From NCBI GenBank assembly GCA_964423785.1, contig CAYRGZ010000014.1:1-28968 (forward strand): 28,968 bases of DNA, in the 5' to 3' direction. The translations under genes were made by a program, and so were the position numbers. The notes under the pieces are model-generated. The model had not been told where the DNA came from and made no database searches. It worked only from the letters and a program-made list of their open reading frames with translations. Below, one piece after another: positions 1 through 6,775 of the stretch (position 1 is the first letter of the stretch; every line of letters starts with the position of its first letter). The DNA comes from S012-135 sp964423785. Lineage in GTDB: Bacteria > Desulfobacterota > Desulfobulbia > Desulfobulbales > S012-135.

Positions 1-2
1 GG

Positions 3-263
3 CCATACGGCCGTCTACGGCGCTTCTCTGTGCTTTGGTTAAGATACAAGGGAAAGGCGCCCTGGGTTGTCACGCCCATGCCGGCAACGGACGACTGGCT
101 GGCCTGGCTGGACGAATTCCCTGACAGCGCGATGCGCGGAGTCAGCATTGGCGATCTGACGATCATCAAAGAATATGAGCGCCAATGCGAACTGCACCCT
201 ACACGACGGGTGTTGATCTGGTCTCTCGACGACGATCTTCAGGGCTATGACCGAGCACCGTGA
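3..263 (+). CDS. Hypothetical protein, C-terminal part (5' end outside window); possibly PIN-like
   Basis: The frame is open from the window edge to a TGA at 261-263, so about 87 residues of a longer protein are probably visible; a GTG at 30 could also start a short protein. The last third reads as an alpha/beta segment with IGDLTIIKEYERQ followed by RRVLIWSLDDDLQGYD. The spacing of acidic residues after a helix and a short strand resembles the C-terminal half of PIN-domain nucleases (VapC-like toxins). I cannot see the N-terminal catalytic Asp, so this is a weak fold guess. No antitoxin gene is visible. Bases 264-441 downstream hold no gene I can support, only a small inverted repeat (GATCGT at 273-278 with ACGATC at 283-288). 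Confidence 0.35.
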   Translation, partial: PYGRLRRFSVLWLRYKGKAPWVVTPMPATDDWLAWLDEFPDSAMRGVSIGDLTIIKEYERQCELHPTRRVLIWSLDDDLQGYDRAP

Positions 264-441
264 TTACGAAGGGATCGTCCGAACGATCACCGATCACGAA
301 GTTACGAGACGTGGGGCACGGATTGCGGAAAAGGGTATGACCTCGGGCGCAGCGGGAGAGCCAAGGTGAGCATTGTCGATAAGAACAAGGCGCGGCAGAA
401 CTTCCTCGTCGCGCCGGCCTCCGGGACCTGTGGGACGGCAA

Positions 442-1647
442 CTACCCTTGGTTAACCTTGAGTACCGCCTGCCGCAACCGCTCCACGAACTCGTCGTCCA
501 TGTGTATCGGTACCGGATAGACCAGCAACCGATCCATGATCTCGGCCGACTTAGGTAAAGCGGCCGGGTCGTACACCACCCGCCGCTTACCCTCGGCCCG
601 AACGAAGGGCCAGCCGCCTTTGGCCAGGCTGGCCCCGGCGTGCAGGTGCTCCCACTTGGGATAGTAATGCCAGGTATTGTCGGCAAAATAGATGGCGCCG
701 GCACCGTTTTCCGCCAGCACTGCGTTGACCCGCCGAGCGGCTTCCGCATCGGGGAGAAAAAAGGCCAGAAAGCCGGCGTTGTCCCCCGCCTCGTCAAGGA
801 CGGTGCGAAACGACACCCCCGGCAGGTCGGCGACGATCTCCTTCATCACCGCCTTGTTCTTGCGCTGGCCGGCGAGGATCACCGAATCCAGCTTGGCGAG
901 CTGGGCCAGGCCGATGGCCCCCTGCAGTTCCATCATCCGGTAGTTGAAACCGATGAAACGGCGGCCCTCGCCGCCGCGGCCGCCGGGATTGGGCACGTGG
1001 TCATGGCCGTGGTCGTGGTACTCGCTCATGTTGCGCCACAGGTCCTCGGAATCGGTCACCACCATGCCCCCCTCACCGGTGGTCATGGTCTTGACCGCAT
1101 CGAAGGAAAAGGTGCCGCATGCGCCGAAGGTGCCGAGCTTTCTGCCGTGAAGCGACGCCCCCACCGCCTGGGCCGTGTCCTCGATCACCGGGATATTGTG
1201 CCGGTCGGCGATTTCCTTGATCGCCTCGATGCGGGCCGGTGCCCCCATCATGTGCACCGGGATGATCGCCCGGGTGCGCGGGGTGATCTTCTTTTCGAGA
1301 TCGGCCGGGTCCATGTTCAGGGTGTCGTCGATCTCGGTGAACACCGGCTCGGCACCGGCGTCGAAGATCGCCTCCCAGGTGGCCACGAAGGTGAATCCTT
1401 GCGTGATGACCTCGTCGCCCTCGCCGACGCCGAGGGCGGCCATGGCCACCTTGAGGGCTGCGGTGCCCGAAGTCACCGCCTGGGCGTAGCCGGCGCCGCA
1501 GTAGGCGGCGAACCGCTCCTCCAGTTCTTTTACCTTGTAGATACCCCGCCGTTGCGGACCGAACTCGTAGCGGAACAGCACCCCGGTCTCCAGCACCTCA
1601 CTGATCTGGCGCCGTTCCTCCTCACCAAACACCTCGAATCCTGGCAT
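442..1647 (-). CDS. kdnA: DegT/DnrJ/EryC1-family PLP aminotransferase, probable 8-amino-3,8-dideoxy-octulosonate transaminase (KdnA-like)
   Basis: This is a 401-residue sugar aminotransferase of fold-type I. Visible hallmarks are the phosphate-binding TSGTAAL (59-65), the IEDTAQ Asp157 that pairs with the pyridine nitrogen, the Schiff-base Lys186 in FDAVKTMTTGEGG, and the FNYRMMELQGAIGLAQL segment (234-250). The N-terminus MPGFEVFGEEE with the following GVLFRY and the RTRAIIPVHM stretch match what I remember of Shewanella KdnA, which transaminates 8-oxo-Kdo to 8-amino-Kdo for lipopolysaccharide. Start: ATG at 1647 with GGAGA about six bases upstream. It lies 51 bp downstream of an iron alcohol dehydrogenase on the same strand, which fits an oxidase-transaminase pair. 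DegT membership is firm; the Kdo substrate is inference from similarity and context. Confidence 0.8.
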   Translation of the reverse strand: MPGFEVFGEEERRQISEVLETGVLFRYEFGPQRRGIYKVKELEERFAAYCGAGYAQAVTSGTAALKVAMAALGVGEGDEVITQGFTFVATWEAIFDAGAEPVFTEIDDTLNMDPADLEKKITPRTRAIIPVHMMGAPARIEAIKEIADRHNIPVIEDTAQAVGASLHGRKLGTFGACGTFSFDAVKTMTTGEGGMVVTDSEDLWRNMSEYHDHGHDHVPNPGGRGGEGRRFIGFNYRMMELQGAIGLAQLAKLDSVILAGQRKNKAVMKEIVADLPGVSFRTVLDEAGDNAGFLAFFLPDAEAARRVNAVLAENGAGAIYFADNTWHYYPKWEHLHAGASLAKGGWPFVRAEGKRRVVYDPAALPKSAEIMDRLLVYPVPIHMDDEFVERLRQAVLKVNQG

Positions 1648-1659
1648 ATCGCTCTCCTT

Positions 1660-1697
1660 TCTCGCTACTCCTCACTCTTCACCCCTCACCCCTCACT
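1660..1697. repeat. Degenerate heptamer-type tandem repeat between the dehydrogenase and kdnA
   Basis: The spacer between the two genes is a run of imperfect 7-base units of the type TCACCCC TCACCCC TCACTCT, preceded by CTACTCC TCACTCT. It resembles the heptameric arrays at 21.3 kb and 28.8 kb in this window. It separates the two genes of an apparent operon and ends just before the kdnA ribosome binding site. Confidence 0.5.
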
Positions 1698-1698
1698 C

Positions 1699-2874
1699 TC
1701 ATTCATAGCCGTCGAAGGCGGTCTCGTAGATCTGAATGACGTCATCGCGGCTCGGCCGCCGGGGATTGTTGGCCACCGGTCGTGCCACGGTCAGGGCGAT
1801 ATCGGCCATCTCGCCGATGCGGTTCTCCTCGACGCCGAGATCGGCCAGCCGGTCCGGGATGCCGACGTCGTAGTTGAGGTTGAACACCGCGTCCACCGCC
1901 CGCCGGGCCGCGTCGATGAGCGGCAGCCCCGTGGTGTCGTAGCCCATGAGACCCGCGATATCGGCGAACCGTTGCGGGCTGCCGATGATGTTGTATTCGA
2001 CCACGTAGGGCAGGAGCACCGCGTTGGCGAGCCCGTGCGGAATGTTGTACAGGCCGCCCAGGGGATAGGCCATGGCGTGGACGAGGCCGACGCCGGCGGT
2101 GGCCAGAGCCTTGCCGGCCAGGAGGCTGCCGAGCAGCATGTCGGTACGGGCCGCCATGTTGTCGCCGTTGGCGTAGGCGACCGGCAAGGAACGGGCGATG
2201 AGGCCGATGGCCTCGCGGGCATAGAGATCGGAAATCGGGTGGGCGGCGTTGGAGACGTAGGCCTCCAGGGCGTGGGTGAAGGCGTCGATTCCCGTGGCGG
2301 CCGTGATGCCGGGGGGCAGTGTCCGGGTCAGCTCCGGATCGAGGATGGCCGCGTCCGGATACAGGGGATCACCGTTCATGCCGCCCTTGGAACCGGTCTC
2401 CTCGTTGATAAACACGGCGGTGAAGGTCACCTCGGCGCCGGTACCGGCGGTGGTGGGCACCATGATCTTCGGCACCCCCGGCTTGGCGATCTTGCCGAGC
2501 CCGATGTAGTCGGCCGCCCGGCCGCCGTTGGTGAGCAGGATGCTCACCGCCTTGGCCACGTCCATGGCCGAACCGCCGCCGACGCCGACCACGCAGTCGG
2601 CACCGAACTCGCGGGCCCGGCGAGCGCCCTCGTCGGCGAGGCGCAGACCTGGCTCGGGGTCGATCTCATCGTAGAGCAAATACGGAATGTCGGCCTCGGC
2701 CAGCAAGGAGGTGACCCGCTCCTGGATGCCGGCCTCGGCAAGACCGGGATCGACGACCAGGAAAACCCGGCTGCCGCCGGCCTCCTCGATGGCCGTTGGC
2801 AGGGAGACGATAGAGCCGCATCCGAACTGGATACGGGTCGGTTGATTCACGGTGAACGTCTGTGGTATGGTCAT
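1699..2874 (-). CDS. Iron-containing (group III) alcohol dehydrogenase
   Basis: This 391-residue protein spans the whole Fe-ADH fold. It has an N-terminal nucleotide-binding half with GVGGGSAMDVAKAVS (97-111) and TTAGTGAE (141-148), and a helical metal-binding half. Asp197, His201, His266 and His280 stand at the spacing of the FucO metal ligands (D-x3-H, H, H), in GIDAFTHALEAYVS and HAMAYPLGGLYNIPHGLANAVLLPYV. Start: ATG at 2874 with AAGGA just upstream. It precedes the KdnA-like aminotransferase, so oxidation of C8 of Kdo is an attractive role. However, the sequence looks like the 1,3-propanediol/butanol-type branch rather than the shorter KdnB I recall. It could instead oxidise or reduce an ordinary alcohol. 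Confidence 0.85.
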   Translation of the reverse strand: MTIPQTFTVNQPTRIQFGCGSIVSLPTAIEEAGGSRVFLVVDPGLAEAGIQERVTSLLAEADIPYLLYDEIDPEPGLRLADEGARRAREFGADCVVGVGGGSAMDVAKAVSILLTNGGRAADYIGLGKIAKPGVPKIMVPTTAGTGAEVTFTAVFINEETGSKGGMNGDPLYPDAAILDPELTRTLPPGITAATGIDAFTHALEAYVSNAAHPISDLYAREAIGLIARSLPVAYANGDNMAARTDMLLGSLLAGKALATAGVGLVHAMAYPLGGLYNIPHGLANAVLLPYVVEYNIIGSPQRFADIAGLMGYDTTGLPLIDAARRAVDAVFNLNYDVGIPDRLADLGVEENRIGEMADIALTVARPVANNPRRPSRDDVIQIYETAFDGYE

Positions 2875-2914
2875 AGTTCCTTACGATACAGTGGAGTTGA
2901 AGCGCAATCTGCGC

Positions 2915-2955
2915 GGCACCCGCCGGTGCCGCCCCAGCCCGTCTAGCAGCGGGCT
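2915..2955. promoter_or_regulatory. Two small hairpins in the divergent spacer between the Fe-ADH and darP
   Basis: The 119-bp divergent spacer holds two perfect 6-bp inverted repeats: GGCACC/GGTGCC (2915-2930, 4-nt loop) and AGCCCG/CGGGCT (2936-2955, 8-nt loop). Neither is followed by a T-run on either strand, so they are not clear terminators; operator or leader structures are possible. No confident -35/-10 pair is visible. Confidence 0.25.
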
Positions 2956-2993
2956 ACTCTGATCATCTTCTCGAAAAAACAAAAATACTACTC

Positions 2994-3569
2994 GTGGCCC
3001 CGGTGAAAGGCAACCAAAAAAGAAGGCCGGCCGCGCCAATGCCGAGCAAGAGCGAAAAAAAGCGCCAGGCCGCCGCCATCTTGGAAGTGGTGGAGGAGTT
3101 GGCCGCCCTGCCACCAGCCCTGATCGCTGACCTGCCGGCCGATACAGAGATCCGCGCCCTGGTCTTGGAGGTCCGGGATCTGCGCGGCGGCGCCCGTAAA
3201 CGGCTGCTCAAATTCATTGCCAAACGACTGCGAGCCGCCGATCCCGCCCCTCTCCTCGATTTTCTCGCCGAACGCCGGGGATCGCTCCTGAAAGACAAGG
3301 AACGATTTCACCGGCTCGAACGATTGCGCGACGATCTGGTGCGCGAGGCCATCGCCGCCATGGAGGAAGAGACGGGTGACGACTGGCCGAGCCCGGCTCT
3401 GGACGCCATCGGCCAAACCTTTCCCAGCGTCGATACCCAGGAGCTGCGGCGCCTTGCAGCCCGCTACGCCCGCAGCCGCAAGAAGGCCCACAGCCGGCAA
3501 ATATTCCGCCTGTTGCAGGCGGCCGAGGAACGCCTCCGCCTGCAACATTTTTCCGAAGAGGGTTCGTAA
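2994..3569 (+). CDS. darP: Ribosome-associated protein DarP/YjgA (DUF615)
   Basis: This is a small, charged, all-helical protein of 191 residues. Its landmarks follow the DUF615 family: SKSEKKRQAAAILEVVEEL, then a LPADTEIRALVLEVRDL segment, RKRLLKFIAKRLR, an LLKDKERFHRLERLRDDLV helix, and the C-terminal RKKAHSRQIFRLLQ signature. In E. coli the protein binds the 50S subunit and helps late 23S maturation. The listed GTG start has no good ribosome binding site. An in-frame ATG at 3039 would start the protein at MPSKSEKKR, where the family similarity begins, and is equally likely. It is followed after three bases by the PPC-domain gene, suggesting co-expression. Confidence 0.85.
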   Translation: MAPVKGNQKRRPAAPMPSKSEKKRQAAAILEVVEELAALPPALIADLPADTEIRALVLEVRDLRGGARKRLLKFIAKRLRAADPAPLLDFLAERRGSLLKDKERFHRLERLRDDLVREAIAAMEEETGDDWPSPALDAIGQTFPSVDTQELRRLAARYARSRKKAHSRQIFRLLQAAEERLRLQHFSEEGS

Positions 3570-3572
3570 TCC

Positions 3573-4013
3573 ATGGAATACCGCACTGCATCCATCGGCC
3601 GAGTGTTCGTCATCCGTTTCGACCATGACGACGACATCCTGGCCGGCCTGAAACAACTGGTCCGGGAACACGATATCCGGGCGGCCTGGTTCCATCTGTT
3701 CGGCGGCATCATCGACGCCAAGGTGGTCACCGGCCCCCGCCAGCCCACCGTGCCGCCGGAGCCGGTCTGGGACCGGGTGGACGGTCCCCACGAGGTGGTC
3801 GGCCTCGGCAGTGTTTTCTGGGACGGCGACACCCCACGCATCCATTGCCACACGGTCTTCGGCCACCACGGCCGAACCCTGTGTGCCTGCATGCGCGAAC
3901 AGGCCAAGGTCTATCTCGTCGTCGAGGCATACCTGGTGGAGATCACTGGTTGCGACAGCCAGCGGCCCTGGTTCCCGGAAGGCGGCTTCCACCGCCTCAC
4001 CTTCGGCCCCTGA
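3573..4013 (+). CDS. PPC/DUF296 domain protein (PCC domain-containing, DNA-binding family)
   Basis: The whole 146-residue protein is one PPC (plant and prokaryote conserved) domain. It begins with an RVFVIRFDHDDDILAGLKQLV strand-helix, continues with IRAAWFHLFGGIIDAKV and a long loop, and has PRIHCHTVFGHHGRT with His91 and His93 at the usual metal-binding position of bacterial members, then VYLVVEAYLVEI. Bacterial single-domain PPC proteins form trimers. DNA binding is established for plant AT-hook relatives, not for this type, so the function is uncertain. The ATG lies three bases after the darP stop, with GAGG within the darP end as ribosome binding site, so the two genes are probably translated from one mRNA. 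Confidence 0.85.
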   Translation: MEYRTASIGRVFVIRFDHDDDILAGLKQLVREHDIRAAWFHLFGGIIDAKVVTGPRQPTVPPEPVWDRVDGPHEVVGLGSVFWDGDTPRIHCHTVFGHHGRTLCACMREQAKVYLVVEAYLVEITGCDSQRPWFPEGGFHRLTFGP

Positions 4014-4015
4014 CT

Positions 4016-4345
4016 TCTTTTTGATGGAATCGTAAAAAGTACGATTCCATCAGGTTCACGGTGTGTAACCCCTTGAATTACCGTGTCAGGCCTGCACCGA
4101 CTGCGACTTTTTACGGTTTCATCCTTTTTGACGAAATCGCAAAAAATGCGATTTCGTCGAGTTCACGATTTGGAACCCGTTGCATTACCGTGTCAGGCCT
4201 GGGCCGACTGCGAAGTATTACGGGTCCATCCTTTTTGATGAAATCGTAAAAAATACGATTTCATCGAGTTCACGGTGTGTAACCCGTTGAATTATCGTGT
4301 CAGGCCTGGGCCGGCTGCGAAGTATTACGGGGCCTTCCTTTTTTG
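4016..4345 (+). repeat. Three tandem copies of a 107-bp intergenic hairpin repeat
   Basis: Three units follow each other with an exact 107-bp period. Each carries a 29-bp hairpin with 11-bp perfect arms and a 7-nt A-rich loop, at 4023-4051 (GATGGAATCGT/ACGATTCCATC), 4130-4158 (GACGAAATCGC/GCGATTTCGTC) and 4237-4265 (GATGAAATCGT/ACGATTTCATC). The arms differ between copies by compensating changes, so the stem is conserved rather than the sequence. Each unit continues with a second pairing element of the CACGGT...ACCGTG type, GTCAGGCCTG, a CGACTGCGA segment and a TTACGG end. Related copies lie at 21219-21508 and 22618-22675. Short ORFs across the array are artefacts of the repeat. No gene is supported between 4014 and 4464. 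Confidence 0.9.
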
Positions 4346-4346
4346 G

Positions 4347-4375
4347 TTGACATCCGCAGCGCCAGAACGCAAAGT
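4347..4375 (+). promoter_or_regulatory. Possible sigma70 promoter of the CBM48 gene
   Basis: A consensus -35 box TTGACA (4347-4352) stands 17 bp from CAAAGT (4370-4375), which matches the -10 consensus at only three of six positions. It lies just after the last 107-bp repeat and about 90 bp before the gene. Only the -35 is convincing. Confidence 0.3.
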
Positions 4376-4464
4376 GGGAATGGAGCCGCCGGCTGCCGGA
4401 GTATTCCGGGAGAAACGGGAGGTCGGTTGCGGAGAGACCCGATCAAGGAGAAGGAGGCGAAAGA

Positions 4465-4758
4465 ATGGCAACGAAGAAGAAAGCGGCGAAATCACAAAAA
4501 CGACCGTCCACCAAGTTCCAACTGCACGCGCCGGAGGCGAAAGAAGTCTTTCTGGTGGGGGAGTTCAACAACTGGGATCCCACCGCTTACCGGATGCGGC
4601 GCTTCAAGGACGGCATCTTCAAAAAATCGGTACAACTGAAACCGGGCCGTTACGAATACCTTTTCCTGGTGGACGGCCAATGGTGGACCGATCCGGCCAA
4701 CGAACTCCGAACTCCCAATCCCTTCGGCACCGAGAACTCGGTGATCGAGGTCCAATGA
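4465..4758 (+). CDS. Stand-alone CBM48 (isoamylase N-terminal/AMPK-type glycogen-binding) domain protein
   Basis: This 97-residue protein has a lysine-rich head (KKKAAKSQKR) and then a single early-set beta-sandwich: FQLHAPEAKEVFLVGEFNNWDP, MRRFKDGIFKKSVQLKPGRYEYLFLVDGQWWTDPAN, and a C-terminal NPFGTENSVIEV strand. Trp37 and Trp73 lie where AMPK-beta type modules hold the glucan. No catalytic domain follows: the stop is at 4756-4758, immediately before a terminator. It presumably binds glycogen or a partner enzyme; no glycogen-metabolism genes are in the window. Start: ATG at 4465 with a very strong AAGGAGAAGGAGG upstream, suggesting high translation. Confidence 0.88.
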   Translation: MATKKKAAKSQKRPSTKFQLHAPEAKEVFLVGEFNNWDPTAYRMRRFKDGIFKKSVQLKPGRYEYLFLVDGQWWTDPANELRTPNPFGTENSVIEVQ

Positions 4759-4765
4759 CCAGCAA

Positions 4766-4797
4766 CGAAAAAAGGGGCCGCGCAGCCCCTTTTTTCG
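4766..4797. terminator. Bidirectional intrinsic terminator
   Basis: A perfect 13-bp stem (CGAAAAAAGGGGC with GCCCCTTTTTTCG) and a 6-nt loop sit between convergent genes. The A-run and T-run give a U-tract on both strands, so it can end both the CBM48 transcript (plus) and the pycB transcript (minus). Confidence 0.92.
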
Positions 4798-4827
4798 TAG
4801 GATAGCAGCCCGTTGAACAACGGGCTG

Positions 4828-6741
4828 TTATTCTTCCGCCTTGTTGATCTTCACGAGCTTGTCGCCCATCTGGACGGCGGCGCCGAGTTCCACCGACACC
4901 TTCTCCACCGTGCCGTCCACCTCGCTCACCACCGGCGTCTGCATCTTCATCGCCTCGAGGATGACGAGCCGGTCGCCCTTCTTCACCTCCTGGCCCTCCT
5001 CCACCAGCACATCACAGATATTGGCGGCAAAGGGCGCCCGCATGTCGCCGGCCTCGGCCAGTTCGGCGATTTCCTCCTTGGACAGGGTCACCTGCGGCAC
5101 CGCCGGCCCGGCGGCGCTTTCCTCCTGGAAGGTATAGAACCGCTGGTGATGATCGACGTTGAGGTAGACGGTGATCTCGCCGGTCTCCTCATTCTTCAGG
5201 GTCGGACCGATCTCGATGACATGGTTCTTACCGTCGTGATCGCGGAAATGCAGAGTCTCCCCAAGCTTGAAACCGCCGCGCCGCAGGAAGATCGACGGCG
5301 GCAGGACATACACCCGGCCAAACTTCTGCTCGAACTTGAAGAACTCCACCGCGTCGTTGGGATGCTGGAGATAGGTAACGAGCTGCTGGTCGGTGGGTTC
5401 CCAGCCGAGCCGCTTGGCGAGCGTCTGGCGCTCCTTCTCGATATCGATGTCCTCGATATCGTCCATGCCGCCCTCCTGCTCGAGTATCTTCTTCCAATCG
5501 GGTCCGAAGACCTTTTCGTAGATCCAGTCGGCCGGCTGGTAGAACGGGAACGGCCCGTACTTGCCCAAGAGCAGGTTCTTCAGGTCGCCGGACGGGTTGC
5601 CGTAACGGTCGCCGTCCAGCACGTTGCGCACCGCCGTGGTCCAGAGAATCTGGGAACCCGGGGTCACGGACCACCAGTTGCCAAGTTCCACCTGGACCTT
5701 GGGCAGCTCCTTGTGGAGAATCTCCGGCATTCGGTTGAGGAAGCCGCCCTTGACCGCCTGCTCCAGCGATGAACCCATGGCGCCGCCTGGCAACTTGTGG
5801 ATCTGGACCGTGGGCAAAAAGCCGCGGAACTGCGACTCGAAACAATCGTAGTGGGGCCGCTCGTCGCGCAGCACGTCCGAGGTCGCGACCACGGCCTCCT
5901 CGTCGATGCCGATGGCCCGCTTGCCGTGATCCTTCAAGGTATGGATGACGGAAAGGATCGGAGGCGGACCGTAATAGGCGGAAAAGGCATGGTCCGAGGC
6001 ATCGACGATGGTGGCGCCGTTGAGCACCGCCGCCTCGATACGGCCGATGTCGTTGGAGTCAGTATTGTGGCCGTGGTAGTGGATAACGAGATCCGGGAAC
6101 CGGTCCTTGATAGCGGCCACGAGATCCCCGATCCGTTTCGGGGTGCCGAGGCCGCCGTGGTTCTTGATGCACAGGATGATATCCGGCCCGGTGACGTCGA
6201 GGATCTCGGCCACCTTGCCGACGTAGAATTCGTTGGTGTGTTCCGGCCCAGTGGAAAAGCAGATGCACGGCTCCAGGATCTTGCCGGCCCGCTGTACCTC
6301 TTCGAAAACCGCCTGCATGTTGGGCACGTGGTTCATGAAGTCGAACACCCGCCATACATCGACGTACTTGGCGAATTCCCGCACCACCAACCGGATGACG
6401 TTCTGCGGATAGGGCCGGTAGCCGAAGAGGTTGACCCCGCGGCACAGGGTCTGGAACATGGTCTTCGGCATCTTCTCCCGCAGCAGTTCCAGCTTCAGGA
6501 ACGGGTCCACCTGCTTGCGCAGGATATCGACGTGGATCGAGGCGCCGCCGGTGATCTCGAGGGAGAAATACCCGGCCTGCTCCCGCGGCTCGGCGGCGAG
6601 CAAGTCGGTGTGGAGCAGGATGCGGTTCTTGTAGTCCGACTGCGACAGGTCGCGGGCGGTATTGGTGATGTAGTAGCCGTCGGCATTGCGCAGGATGCGC
6701 AGGACCTCGTCGACCGGCATACCGTAAACGATACGTTCCAT
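4828..6741 (-). CDS. pycB: Pyruvate carboxylase subunit B (carboxyltransferase plus biotin carrier)
   Basis: This 637-residue protein transfers CO2 from biotin to pyruvate, giving oxaloacetate. The N-terminal TIM barrel shows ARDLSQSDYKNR (Arg30, Asp31, Gln34), the lysine expected to be carbamylated in CIKNHGGLGTPK (Lys193), and the H-x-H metal ligands in IHYHGHNTD (His223, His225). A PYC/OADA helical segment follows (about 330-540). The C-terminal biotinyl domain carries EAMKMQTPV with biotin Lys599. The usual DTTLRDGHQS opening of the barrel is altered, but R-D-x-x-Q is kept. The ATG at 6741 has AAGG eight bases upstream; a GTG three codons earlier overlaps that Shine-Dalgarno. It lies 34 bp downstream of pycA. 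Transcarboxylase or oxaloacetate decarboxylase are alternatives, but no membrane decarboxylase subunits are nearby. Confidence 0.9.
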   Translation of the reverse strand: MERIVYGMPVDEVLRILRNADGYYITNTARDLSQSDYKNRILLHTDLLAAEPREQAGYFSLEITGGASIHVDILRKQVDPFLKLELLREKMPKTMFQTLCRGVNLFGYRPYPQNVIRLVVREFAKYVDVWRVFDFMNHVPNMQAVFEEVQRAGKILEPCICFSTGPEHTNEFYVGKVAEILDVTGPDIILCIKNHGGLGTPKRIGDLVAAIKDRFPDLVIHYHGHNTDSNDIGRIEAAVLNGATIVDASDHAFSAYYGPPPILSVIHTLKDHGKRAIGIDEEAVVATSDVLRDERPHYDCFESQFRGFLPTVQIHKLPGGAMGSSLEQAVKGGFLNRMPEILHKELPKVQVELGNWWSVTPGSQILWTTAVRNVLDGDRYGNPSGDLKNLLLGKYGPFPFYQPADWIYEKVFGPDWKKILEQEGGMDDIEDIDIEKERQTLAKRLGWEPTDQQLVTYLQHPNDAVEFFKFEQKFGRVYVLPPSIFLRRGGFKLGETLHFRDHDGKNHVIEIGPTLKNEETGEITVYLNVDHHQRFYTFQEESAAGPAVPQVTLSKEEIAELAEAGDMRAPFAANICDVLVEEGQEVKKGDRLVILEAMKMQTPVVSEVDGTVEKVSVELGAAVQMGDKLVKINKAEE

Positions 6742-6775
6742 GGACGTCACCTTTTGGATGGCTTAGCCGCGTCGA

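Noticed and set aside
640..2946. 768-residue plus-strand ORF over kdnA and the dehydrogenase
   Set aside because: It is antisense to two genes with clear catalytic motifs; its composition (His, Gly, Asp, Arg rich, no domain) is typical of the opposite strand of GC-rich coding DNA.
4061..4249. Short ORFs starting MCNPLNYRVRP in the repeat array
   Set aside because: They recur because the DNA repeat recurs; no independent coding evidence or ribosome binding site.
4016..4345. CRISPR array
   Set aside because: The units are contiguous 107-bp repeats with conserved 'spacer' parts, not short repeats with unique spacers; no cas genes are present.
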